A stretch of 64,000 bases of DNA, taken from positions 43,161-107,160 of the forward strand of contig JAFABG010000036.1 of assembly GCA_023426145.1 (NCBI GenBank), written 5' to 3'. The notes under the pieces were generated by a model. It did not search any database. It was given only the letters and a program-made list of their open reading frames with translations, and was not told where the DNA came from. Of this stretch, positions 14,649 through 22,727 are shown piece by piece. Position numbers and translations under genes: made by a program. The DNA comes from Bacteroidota bacterium. Lineage in GTDB: Bacteria > Bacteroidota > Bacteroidia > Bacteroidales > Bacteroidaceae. How positions within the stretch are numbered: the first letter of the stretch is position 1; every line of letters starts with the position of its first letter.

Positions 14649-17141
14649 TTATTGTAAATTGTTCAAACGCATCTCTAGATCATTATCATCAATGCAAAAG
14701 ACATCTCTAGCCTTGCTCCCCTGCGCCGGACCAACAATTCCAGCCTTTTCCAGCTGATCCATGATTCTGCCGGCACGATTATACCCAATAGAAAACTTAC
14801 GCTGAATTAAAGAAGTCGAACCTTGCTGATGAATAACAACTAAACGCGCTGCATCCTCAAATAATGGGTCTAAACGTCCCATATCAACATCACCGACTTC
14901 ACTTCCACTATCTTCACTTACATATTCAGGGAGAAAAAATGGAGTAGGATAACCTTGTTGCCGTGCTATAAATTTGGTTATTTCTTCTACTTCAGGCGTA
15001 TCAATAAACGCACATTGAACACGTACAGGATCAGCCCCTTGTAAGAAAAGCATATCTCCCTTTCCAATCAAACGATTTGCTCCAGGACGGTCAAGAATTG
15101 TACGAGAATCCATCATAGCAGATACACGGAAAGCAATACGAGCGGGGAAATTCGCTTTAATAGTACCTGTAATGATGTTTGTTGTTGGCCGTTGCGTAGC
15201 TATAATCATATGAATACCAACAGCACGAGCTAATTGAGCAATACGAGCAATAGGCAGTTCCACTTCTTTACCAGCAGTCATAATCAAATCGCCAAACTCA
15301 TCAATTACAACTACAATATATGGCATAAATTTATGCCCTTTTTCAGGATTCAATCGTCGGTTTACAAACTTTTCATTATATTCTTTGATATTTCTCACAT
15401 GAGCCATTTTCAAAAGATCATAACGGGTATCCATTTCGACACAAACCGAGTTAAGAGTTTGCACAACCTTTGTTACATCCGTAATTATAGGTTCGCCTCC
15501 ATCAGGCAGTTTTGCCAAAAAATGATTTTCAATCACAGAATAAATACTAAATTCTACCTTCTTAGGGTCAACCAACACAAATTTCAATTCGGCCGGATGT
15601 TTTTTATATAATAAAGAAGTAATAATTGCATTCAGTCCTACAGACTTACCTTGACCTGTTGCACCAGCAACCAATACATGAGGCATTTTGCAAAGATCAA
15701 ACATAAAAACTTCGTTCGTAATCGTTTTGCCCAGCACAATAGGTAAATCAAATTTCGATTCTTGAAATTTCTTACTCCCAATTACACTTTGCCCTGACAC
15801 AATCTTAGGATTCTTATTCGGCACTTCTATACCAATAGTACCTTTCCCTGGAATAGGCGCTATTATTCGTATGCCATCAGCTGACAAACTCAAAGCGATA
15901 TCATCTTCCAAGCCTCGAATCTTCGATATTCGCACACCTTGTTCAGGAGTAATCTCATAGAGAGTAACTGTAGGACCAACGGTAGCCTTAATTGTACTAA
16001 TCTCAATACCAAAACTACGCAATGTATTAATGATACGATCCTTATTGGCATTTTGCTCATCCATATCAATTGTTGGATCATCATTCTCAAAATGCTTCAT
16101 CAAGTCGATTGTGGGGAAACGATAATTTTCTAGATCTTTAGTAGGATTATAAGGTTCCTGTTCTGGCCCTTTAAACTCTTCTTCCTCCACCACAGTCTCT
16201 ATTTCAAAACCAGGTTCATGTTCTTGTCCTATCTCTTCAGTTAATAGCACAACTTGTTCATTCGAAACAGGTTCAAAAACCATCGTCAATCCCTCACTCT
16301 CTTCTTCAGAAACTTGAGAACTCTCATTATTAGATTCATTCTCCGTTTCCTCTACAGATTCCTCAACTTTTCTATCAGATTCCTTTGAAGGAGGTAACAC
16401 TTGTTTATAAGTCCGCTTCAAATTAAATTCTACCTCTTGAGGTTTTGAAGTTGTAAATTCATCAGCTCTATCATCTTCAAAATCTTCTGGCTCATTATTC
16501 TTCTTGGAGCGCTTCAGGAAACTCAAAGCGAAAAGCTTCCTCAACCAAATAATTGTGCGCGCACTTACGTAAATAAAGAAAAAGATAGCTGTAGTCAGCA
16601 GTATCATCCAGACACCGGGAACCCCTACTTGGGAAATCATCCAGCGACTCACATTGTATCCATGCATCCCCCCTAAATAAATAAAAGAATCTTGATAATG
16701 ATTCATAAAAGCAAAACCGAAGAACACTGAAAACCAAACCAACAATAATGAACAACCTATAAACCATTTCCACAAACGTACTGTATGAACACGCATCAAT
16801 TTTAAGCCAGCAACAGCCAAAAACACAAGAATAAAAAACGAAGATACGCCAAAACAGTCATTGATTAAATAACTAGCTAGCTGAGCACCTCTCGATCCCG
16901 CATAATTTTTAACATCATTATTTACAGCAGAGAGATCAACTGAGCTGCCACTATCTATAATACTTTGATCTGCAGCTCCTGTAAAAAAGAAAGACGAAAA
17001 TGCTAATAAAAGATAAACAGAAAAAATTACGAGTATCAACCCTATTACAAAATGAAAAGTTTCATTCTTAAAAATTGATACAATCTTCCCTGAAGAAGAT
17101 ATAGCACTTTCCGTTTCCTTATCTATTTTTTTGTTTGCCAT
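14649..17141 (-). CDS. ftsK: DNA translocase FtsK
   Basis: 830 residues. Four membrane helices in the first 200 (LILVIFSVYLLLAFSS, FILVFLAVAGL, FIGCSLLLVWFSVFFGFAF, ILLTTAIFFFIYV), an acidic linker of about 150 residues, then the motor: Walker A AGATGQGKS near residue 490, Walker B VVVIDEFGDLIM, and a C-terminal gamma winged helix (SLIQRKFSIGYNRAGRIMDQLEKAGIV) that reads KOPS-type sites. It pumps chromosomal DNA at the septum and activates dimer resolution. First gene of the ftsK-lolA-trxB run, with a TATTTTTG -7 box on minus at 17185-17192. Confidence 0.96.
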   Translation of the reverse strand: MANKKIDKETESAISSSGKIVSIFKNETFHFVIGLILVIFSVYLLLAFSSFFFTGAADQSIIDSGSSVDLSAVNNDVKNYAGSRGAQLASYLINDCFGVSSFFILVFLAVAGLKLMRVHTVRLWKWFIGCSLLLVWFSVFFGFAFMNHYQDSFIYLGGMHGYNVSRWMISQVGVPGVWMILLTTAIFFFIYVSARTIIWLRKLFALSFLKRSKKNNEPEDFEDDRADEFTTSKPQEVEFNLKRTYKQVLPPSKESDRKVEESVEETENESNNESSQVSEEESEGLTMVFEPVSNEQVVLLTEEIGQEHEPGFEIETVVEEEEFKGPEQEPYNPTKDLENYRFPTIDLMKHFENDDPTIDMDEQNANKDRIINTLRSFGIEISTIKATVGPTVTLYEITPEQGVRISKIRGLEDDIALSLSADGIRIIAPIPGKGTIGIEVPNKNPKIVSGQSVIGSKKFQESKFDLPIVLGKTITNEVFMFDLCKMPHVLVAGATGQGKSVGLNAIITSLLYKKHPAELKFVLVDPKKVEFSIYSVIENHFLAKLPDGGEPIITDVTKVVQTLNSVCVEMDTRYDLLKMAHVRNIKEYNEKFVNRRLNPEKGHKFMPYIVVVIDEFGDLIMTAGKEVELPIARIAQLARAVGIHMIIATQRPTTNIITGTIKANFPARIAFRVSAMMDSRTILDRPGANRLIGKGDMLFLQGADPVRVQCAFIDTPEVEEITKFIARQQGYPTPFFLPEYVSEDSGSEVGDVDMGRLDPLFEDAARLVVIHQQGSTSLIQRKFSIGYNRAGRIMDQLEKAGIVGPAQGSKARDVFCIDDNDLEMRLNNLQ

Positions 17142-17184
17142 TAGTGATTATTCTTAATAAAATTGGAATCCATTATATAAGGCG

Positions 17185-17192
17185 CAAAAATA
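17185..17192 (-). promoter_or_regulatory. promoter of ftsK
   Basis: CAAAAATA on plus is TATTTTTG on minus, matching the -7 box, 43 bases before the ftsK start. The -33 region is not obvious. Confidence 0.55.
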
Positions 17193-17234
17193 ATAAAAAA
17201 ATAACGAGCGTTACGTTCATTCAATCCTTTTTCT

Positions 17235-17242
17235 TACCTTTG
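17235..17242 (+). promoter_or_regulatory. promoter of the DUF5063 gene run
   Basis: TACCTTTG matches the -7 box, 20 bases before the ATG at 17263, divergent from the ftsK promoter. Confidence 0.6.
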
Positions 17243-17262
17243 CGTTTCAATTCAATCTGATT

Positions 17263-17931
17263 ATGGGAAAAGAAAGCCAAATAATATTTGATAAGAATGT
17301 AATCGAGTTCGTAACAGTCGCTGCAGAATTTTGTGCATTTCTAGAACGCGCCGAACAAACAAAGCGTAATGCTTTTGTCGATACATCTTTAAAAATTCTC
17401 CCCTTACTTTATCTAAAGGCGTCCATGTTACCAAAATGTGAACCGATAGGAGAAGAAACACCTGAAACATATGTAACAGAAGAAGTTTATGAAATATTAC
17501 GTATTAATTTGGCAGGATTGATGGGTGAGAAAGATGATTATCTGGACGTTTTCGTAGAAGACATGGCTTACAGTGACCAACCCATCAAGAAAGCGATTTC
17601 AGAAGACTTAGCAGATATATATCAAGATATTAAAGATTTTATATTTGTTTTTCAACTGGGATTGAACGAAACCATGAATGACTCTTTGGCCATTTGCCAA
17701 GAAAATTTCGGAAGTTTATGGGGACAGAAATTAGTCAACACTTTGCGTGCTCTTCATGATGTGAAATACAATCACAAAGAAGAGGATGAAGAGAATGAAG
17801 AGAAAGAAAATGAAGAGGATTATGAGAACTTTAATTTTGATGATCATATTCATGATGAAAAAGACTCTCACTGCCACGACGATGAATGTGACTGCCACGA
17901 AGAAAACTGTCATTGTCATAATGATCAATAA
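17263..17931 (+). CDS. DUF5063 protein with His/Cys/Asp-rich tail
   Basis: 222 residues. The first 165 are a helical DUF5063 domain (VIEFVTVAAEFCAFLERAEQ, LKILPLLYLKASMLP). The last 50 are different: a glutamate-rich linker, then DDHIHDEKDSHCHDDECD and further His-Cys pairs to the end. That tail has the look of a metal-binding extension (zinc, nickel or copper). No membrane segment or signal peptide. First gene of a tight plus-strand set with an exonuclease 7 bases downstream. Function unknown; metal storage or delivery is inference from the tail. Confidence 0.8.
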   Translation: MGKESQIIFDKNVIEFVTVAAEFCAFLERAEQTKRNAFVDTSLKILPLLYLKASMLPKCEPIGEETPETYVTEEVYEILRINLAGLMGEKDDYLDVFVEDMAYSDQPIKKAISEDLADIYQDIKDFIFVFQLGLNETMNDSLAICQENFGSLWGQKLVNTLRALHDVKYNHKEEDEENEEKENEEDYENFNFDDHIHDEKDSHCHDDECDCHEENCHCHNDQ

Positions 17932-17938
17932 ATAAAAA

Positions 17939-18586
17939 ATGTTAGTAAGAAGGACTATTAATAAAGACGAACTCAAAGAACTCCCGAAAGCTTTTTTCCC
18001 GGGACGAATTTATGTTATTCAATCTGAAACGGAAGTAGAAAAGGCTATTGCCTATCTGTATTCACACCCCATATTGGGAATTGACAGTGAAACACGCCCT
18101 TCATTTACAAAAGGACAATCTCATAAAGTAGCACTTCTTCAGATATCTTCAAACGAATGTTGTTTTTTGTTTCGTCTAAATAGTATTGGATTAACTCAAG
18201 CCCTAATCGAGCTATTGGAAAATCCGACTATTTTAAAAGTTGGATTATCCCTTAAAGATGACTTTATGATGCTCCACAAAAGAGCGCCTTTTAGACAACA
18301 AAATTGCATCGAATTACAAGATTACGTACGCCAATTCGGTATTCAAGACAAAAGTCTACAGAAAATCTATGCAATTTTATTCAAAGAAAAAATATCTAAA
18401 TCACAAAGATTATCCAATTGGGAAGCTGATATACTAAGTGATGGACAAAAACTATACGCTGCAACCGACGCTTGGGCATGTCTTAAAATCTACAACCTAC
18501 TGCAAGAGTTGAAACAGACTGGTAATTACGAAATGGCTTCAGATGATGAAGAAGAAAATGAGTGCTTAATTAAATCAGATAAATAA
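17939..18586 (+). CDS. DEDDy-type 3'-5' exonuclease
   Basis: 215 residues with the RNase D/DnaQ-like core: GIDSETRPSF (D49, E51), a central aspartate in LKVGLSLKDDFMML, and YAATDAWACLKIYNLL, which supplies the tyrosine and last aspartate of a DEDDy site. It degrades single-stranded nucleic acid from the 3' end; whether RNA or DNA is not clear. No HRDC domain, so it is shorter than RNase D. It sits 7 bases after the DUF5063 gene and 7 bases before the methyltransferase gene. Confidence 0.9.
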   Translation: MLVRRTINKDELKELPKAFFPGRIYVIQSETEVEKAIAYLYSHPILGIDSETRPSFTKGQSHKVALLQISSNECCFLFRLNSIGLTQALIELLENPTILKVGLSLKDDFMMLHKRAPFRQQNCIELQDYVRQFGIQDKSLQKIYAILFKEKISKSQRLSNWEADILSDGQKLYAATDAWACLKIYNLLQELKQTGNYEMASDDEEENECLIKSDK

Positions 18587-18593
18587 ATATCAC

Positions 18594-19772
18594 ATGCATA
18601 AAGTATACCTCAAACCCGGTAAAGAAGAATCTTTAAAACGATTTCATCCATGGATTTTCTCTGGAGCAATTGCTCGTTTCGATGGAGAGCCTGAAGAAGG
18701 TGAAGTAGTAGAAGTATATACCTCTAAAAAAGAATTTATAGCGGAGGGACATTTCCAAGTAGGAAGCATTGCCGTTCGAGTACTTTCATTTACTCAGGAA
18801 CCTATTAATCAAGACTTTTGGAAACGTAAACTGCAAATAGCCTATGATATGCGGTGTGCTATTGGAATTGCTGTTAACCCAACGAATGATACCTACCGCC
18901 TCGTACATGGAGAAGGAGATAATTTGCCCGGACTTATCATTGATATTTACGCACGTACTGCTGTGATGCAAGCTCATTCTGCAGGAATGCATGTCGACCG
19001 TATGACTATTGCTGAAGCCTTATCTGAAGTTATGGGCAATAAAATTGAGAATATTTATTATAAATCAGAAACGACACTTCCATTCAAAGCAGATCTTTTC
19101 CCTGAAAACGGTTTTCTTAAAGGAGGAAGTAGTGATAATATTGCACAAGAATACGGCTTAAAATTCCATGTAGATTGGCTCAAGGGACAGAAAACTGGTT
19201 TTTTCGTGGATCAACGTGAGAACCGCTTTTTATTAGAACATTACTCGAAGAATCGTTCTGTACTAAACATGTTCTGCTATACTGGTGGATTTTCATTTTA
19301 TGCAATGCGTGGAGGTGCAAAACTTGTGCACTCAGTTGATAGTTCCGCTAAAGCGATTGATTTGACTAATAAAAATGTAGAATTAAATTTTCCAGGCGAC
19401 CCTAGACATGAAGCTTTTGCAGAAGACGCTTTTAAATATTTGGACCGTATGGGAGACCAATATGACTTAATTATCTTAGATCCACCTGCATTTGCTAAAC
19501 ACAAAGATGCTTTACGCAATGCTTTACAGGGTTATAGAAAATTAAACGCAAAAGCATTTGAGAAAATTAAACCTGGAGGAATACTCTTCACTTTCTCATG
19601 TTCGCAGGTGGTGACGAAAGATAATTTCCGCACAGCTGTTTTTACTGCTGCAGCAATGTCTGGGCGAAGCGTACGTATCTTACACCAGCTTACTCAACCT
19701 GCTGACCATCCTGTAAACATCTATCACCCCGAAGGAGAATACCTTAAGGGATTAGTGCTTTACGTTGAGTAA
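18594..19772 (+). CDS. class I rRNA large-subunit methyltransferase (RlmI-like)
   Basis: 392 residues. N-terminal PUA RNA-binding domain (KRFHPWIFSGAIARFDG, around 15-32), then an EEHD-like middle (GDNLPGLIIDIY, GFFVDQRENR) and a Rossmann SAM-binding core (LNMFCYTGGFSFYAMRGGA, LDPPAFAKHK, TFSCSQVV). This is the RlmI/YccW arrangement, which makes m5C in 23S rRNA; the exact target base is not proven here. Third gene of the plus-strand run. Confidence 0.93.
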   Translation: MHKVYLKPGKEESLKRFHPWIFSGAIARFDGEPEEGEVVEVYTSKKEFIAEGHFQVGSIAVRVLSFTQEPINQDFWKRKLQIAYDMRCAIGIAVNPTNDTYRLVHGEGDNLPGLIIDIYARTAVMQAHSAGMHVDRMTIAEALSEVMGNKIENIYYKSETTLPFKADLFPENGFLKGGSSDNIAQEYGLKFHVDWLKGQKTGFFVDQRENRFLLEHYSKNRSVLNMFCYTGGFSFYAMRGGAKLVHSVDSSAKAIDLTNKNVELNFPGDPRHEAFAEDAFKYLDRMGDQYDLIILDPPAFAKHKDALRNALQGYRKLNAKAFEKIKPGGILFTFSCSQVVTKDNFRTAVFTAAAMSGRSVRILHQLTQPADHPVNIYHPEGEYLKGLVLYVE

Positions 19773-19871
19773 AAGAACGAGTACAAGCAAATAAATATCG
19801 TTAGATATAATAGAATAAACCTACTAATAGTTAAATAAAGCTAATAAACTTACTATTTAGAAGAAAATATC

Positions 19872-19885
19872 ATGTTATATAACAT
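19872..19885. promoter_or_regulatory. operator-like 14-bp palindrome
   Basis: ATGTTATATAACAT is a perfect palindrome lying over the -33 region of the small-RNA promoter (-7 box 19894-19901). Its position suggests a regulator binding site; the regulator is unknown. The TATATAACA core is shared with the CRP-like site at 12025-12040. Confidence 0.45.
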
Positions 19886-19893
19886 AATTGCGC

Positions 19894-19901
19894 TATATTT
19901 G
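19894..19901 (+). promoter_or_regulatory. promoter of a short RNA
   Basis: TATATTTG, a perfect -7 box, predicting transcription from about 19908. Confidence 0.7.
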
Positions 19902-19907
19902 CACTGT

Positions 19908-19972
19908 GTTTTTCATGGTATTAGATTTAAGGTTAACAAAGATTGGCTGTCTGGGATAGATAGCCTTTTTTT
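19908..19972 (+). ncRNA. short intergenic RNA of about 65 nt
   Basis: Between a perfect -7 box and a hairpin with seven T residues lies a unit of about 65 bases with no start-stop frame of use. The 5' half contains TGGTATTAGATTTAAGG, a stretch I associate with short conserved intergenic elements of Bacteroides, but cannot verify here. The 3' half is a terminator hairpin (19945-19965, one G-T pair) plus T-tract. The next gene has its own promoter 110 bases on, so this is more likely a free-standing RNA than a leader. It could belong to one of the Bacteroidales RNA motifs in Rfam. Confidence 0.55.
19945..19972 (+). terminator. terminator of the short RNA
   Basis: GGCTGTCT pairs with AGATAGCC (one G-T pair) and is followed directly by TTTTTTT at 19966-19972. 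Confidence 0.85.
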
Positions 19973-20082
19973 ATGCCCTTACCCCATCTTTAAATAGCAC
20001 ACAAAAAACACCATCCAATCCCATTTACGGCTTTTTTATATCCTTTTTATGAGCAATATGCTCACCCAATCAACGAAAACAT

Positions 20083-20090
20083 TATATTTG
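20083..20090 (+). promoter_or_regulatory. promoter of the MFS permease operon
   Basis: TATATTTG, a perfect -7 box, 45 bases before the ATG at 20135. Confidence 0.7.
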
Positions 20091-20134
20091 CATCTATTAT
20101 TAACGATAAAAGGAAACACAATTTAAAAAAAGTC

Positions 20135-21385
20135 ATGAATATAAAAGTTCGTTTGATCATTATGAACTTCCTGCAATTCTTTGTATGGGGGTCATGGTTA
20201 ATTTCATTAGGAGGATACATGGGAAGAGAACTTCATTTTGAAGGAGGGCAAATCGGTGCTATATTTGCTACCATGGGTATTGCTTCTTTAATTATGCCCG
20301 GCATCATTGGTATTATTGCAGATAAATGGTTTAACGCAGAACGTTTATATGGACTCTGTCATATAGCAGGCGCTGCCTGCCTTTTCTATGCTTCAACAGC
20401 TACAGGATATGATCAGATGTATTGGGCAATGCTTCTTAATTTATTGGTTTATATGCCCACTTTATCTTTAGCAAATACAGTTTCGTACAATGCGCTCGAG
20501 CAATATAAATGCGATCTGATCAAAGACTTCCCTCCCATCCGAGTGTGGGGAACAATCGGTTTTATTTGTGCCATGTGGGCTGTAGACCTCACAGGCTTTA
20601 AAAATTCAAGTGCTCAACTTTATGTTGGTGGTGCATCTGCATTTTTACTAGGTATCTATTCATTTACATTACCTGCCTGCAAACCTGCCAAAACAGAAAA
20701 CAAAACATTATTATCTTCCTTCGGTTTAGATGCGTTTGTATTGTTTAAGAAAAAGAAGATGGCTATTTTCTTCTTATTTTCTATGCTATTAGGAGCTGCA
20801 CTACAAATCACAAACACTTATGGAGATCTCTTTTTAGGTAGTTTTGCTAGTATCCCTGAATTTGCCAATTCCTTCGGTGTGAAGCATTCCGTTATCCTAT
20901 TGTCGATATCACAAATGTCTGAAACGTTATTCATTCTTGCCATACCTTTCTTCCTTAGACATTTTGGAATCAAGCAAGTGATGCTTATTAGTATGTTTGC
21001 TTGGGTGTTTAGGTTCGGTCTTTTCGGTTTTGGAGACCCAGGTTCAGGCCTATGGATGCTAGTCCTTTCTATGATTGTATATGGCATGGCGTTCGATTTC
21101 TTCAACATTTCCGGTTCTTTATTTGTTGAACAAGAAACGAACTCTTCTATCCGAGCTAGTGCACAAGGATTATTTTTTATGATGACAAACGGATTAGGAG
21201 CTATTATAGGAGGATATGCTAGTGGTGCAGTAGTAGATGCCTTCTCGGTATATGCCAACGGACAATTAGTAAGCCGAGAATGGTCTGACATTTGGTTAAT
21301 CTTTGCTGCTTATGCGCTAGTTATCGGTTTTCTATTTGCGTTAGTATTTAAATATAAACATCAGCGAGAAAGTAACATAAAATAA
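20135..21385 (+). CDS. MFS permease, nucleoside:H+ symporter type
   Basis: 416 residues with about 12 membrane helices. The start NFLQFFVWGSWLISLGGYMG and the VYMPTLSLANTVSYNAL segment near helix 4 are typical of the NupG/XapB group, and FPPIRVWGTIGFICAMW matches the middle signature. The protein would import nucleosides with protons across the inner membrane; a sugar substrate is also possible for this group in Bacteroides. It opens a plus-strand run that continues with RNA-related and export genes. Confidence 0.85.
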   Translation: MNIKVRLIIMNFLQFFVWGSWLISLGGYMGRELHFEGGQIGAIFATMGIASLIMPGIIGIIADKWFNAERLYGLCHIAGAACLFYASTATGYDQMYWAMLLNLLVYMPTLSLANTVSYNALEQYKCDLIKDFPPIRVWGTIGFICAMWAVDLTGFKNSSAQLYVGGASAFLLGIYSFTLPACKPAKTENKTLLSSFGLDAFVLFKKKKMAIFFLFSMLLGAALQITNTYGDLFLGSFASIPEFANSFGVKHSVILLSISQMSETLFILAIPFFLRHFGIKQVMLISMFAWVFRFGLFGFGDPGSGLWMLVLSMIVYGMAFDFFNISGSLFVEQETNSSIRASAQGLFFMMTNGLGAIIGGYASGAVVDAFSVYANGQLVSREWSDIWLIFAAYALVIGFLFALVFKYKHQRESNIK

Positions 21386-21399
21386 GTTTTAAAAGAGCT

Positions 21400-22005
21400 A
21401 TGGACAGAAAGATAGAACTTCAAGTCGTCAATATAACAAATAGTGGTGCGCAAATTGGAGCTTATGCACTTTTATTAGGTGAAGTGGGCGGTGAACGACA
21501 ATTGCCTGTTATCATTGGTCCTGCAGAAGCTCAATCGACTGTGATACATTTAAAAGGAATAGAAACACCTCGCCCATTAACGCATGATTTGTTTATTGAG
21601 ACTCTTAATATGCTTGAGACTAAGTTATTAAGAGTCCTGATTTACGAAGCAAAAGATGGCATTTTTTATTCATACATTTATCTCAAGAAAGGTGAAGATA
21701 TTATCCATATAGATGCGCGTACTTCGGACGCGGTAGGGCTAGCTGTACGCGCCAAATGTCCTATCTTAATCTATGAGTCCATACTCGAACGAGAATGCCT
21801 CCACTATTCGGAATCAGATCATGAAGATGAGCAAGAAGAATTCGATGAGAATGAAGATTATCAGATGAAAAAACAACGAGAAGATGATTCTGATAATACA
21901 TCTTCAGCTTCACTCAAAGAAGCATTGGAGAAAGCTATAAAAGAAGAGAATTATGAATTGGCAGCGCAAATACGAGACCGCATCATTGCCAATCATCAAA
22001 AATAG
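21400..22005 (+). CDS. bifunctional nuclease (BFN/DUF151) with UVR motif
   Basis: 201 residues. Residues 1-130 form the DUF151 domain (LPVIIGPAEAQSTVIHLKG, RPLTHDLF, IDARTSDAVGLAVRAKCPI). An acidic linker (DHEDEQEEFDENEDY) leads to a C-terminal UVR helix pair (LKEALEKAIKEENYELAAQIRDR, 170-192), as in UvrB, UvrC and McsA, where it mediates protein contact. In plants the domain has DNase and RNase activity; in bacteria the role is unclear. Gap of 14 bases to the permease and 8 to rsmE. Confidence 0.9.
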   Translation: MDRKIELQVVNITNSGAQIGAYALLLGEVGGERQLPVIIGPAEAQSTVIHLKGIETPRPLTHDLFIETLNMLETKLLRVLIYEAKDGIFYSYIYLKKGEDIIHIDARTSDAVGLAVRAKCPILIYESILERECLHYSESDHEDEQEEFDENEDYQMKKQREDDSDNTSSASLKEALEKAIKEENYELAAQIRDRIIANHQK

Positions 22006-22013
22006 TCATTCAT

Positions 22014-22715
22014 ATGCATGTATTTTACACACCAGACATACAAAATAACAAAGAACTTCCAGAAGAAGAAGCTCAACACTGCATTCGTGTTCTTAGGTTA
22101 AACATTGGGGATAAAATTACCCTTACTGACGGTAAAGGATACTTCTACAAAGCAGAAATTTCAGTTGCAACGAACAAACGTTGCTTAGTGACAATTAAAG
22201 AAACCACATTACAAGAACCCATTTGGCCTTGCCATCTCCACATCGCTATGGCTCCCACAAAAAATATGGATCGTAATGAATGGTTCGCGGAGAAAGCTAC
22301 AGAAATCGGATTAGACGAACTGACCTTTCTTAATTGCCGTTTTTCTGAACGTAAAGTGATCAAAGAAGAGCGAATCGAAAAAATATTAGTATCAGCCATT
22401 AAACAATCTCTCAAAGCACGCCTACCGAAACTCAATAAGATGACTGATTTTGATCAGTTTATCTCTCAGGATTTTAGCGGACAAAAATTTATAGCACATT
22501 GCTATGAGGGTGAGAAACCTTTACTTAAAAATAAATTAAAGAAGGGAATAGATGCGCTTGTTCTAATTGGGCCCGAAGGAGATTTCAGTGAAGAAGAAGT
22601 TAAGAAAGCTATTGATCACGGATTTATTCCCATCAGCCTAGGCAAATCTCGCCTTCGCACAGAGACAGCTGCATTAGTAGCATGCCACACATTAATCTTA
22701 GAAAACCAAGTTTAA
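22014..22715 (+). CDS. rsmE: 16S rRNA m3U1498 methyltransferase
   Basis: 233 residues. Short N-terminal PUA-like domain (EEAQHCIRVLRLNIGDKITLTDG), then a SPOUT knot with IGPEGDFSEEEV and SLGKSRLRTETAAL near the C-terminus, which form the SAM pocket. It methylates N3 of U1498 in 16S rRNA. Length is about that of the family. It lies within the permease-to-ABC run. Confidence 0.95.
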   Translation: MHVFYTPDIQNNKELPEEEAQHCIRVLRLNIGDKITLTDGKGYFYKAEISVATNKRCLVTIKETTLQEPIWPCHLHIAMAPTKNMDRNEWFAEKATEIGLDELTFLNCRFSERKVIKEERIEKILVSAIKQSLKARLPKLNKMTDFDQFISQDFSGQKFIAHCYEGEKPLLKNKLKKGIDALVLIGPEGDFSEEEVKKAIDHGFIPISLGKSRLRTETAALVACHTLILENQV

Positions 22716-22727
22716 CCTTTAAATTAT

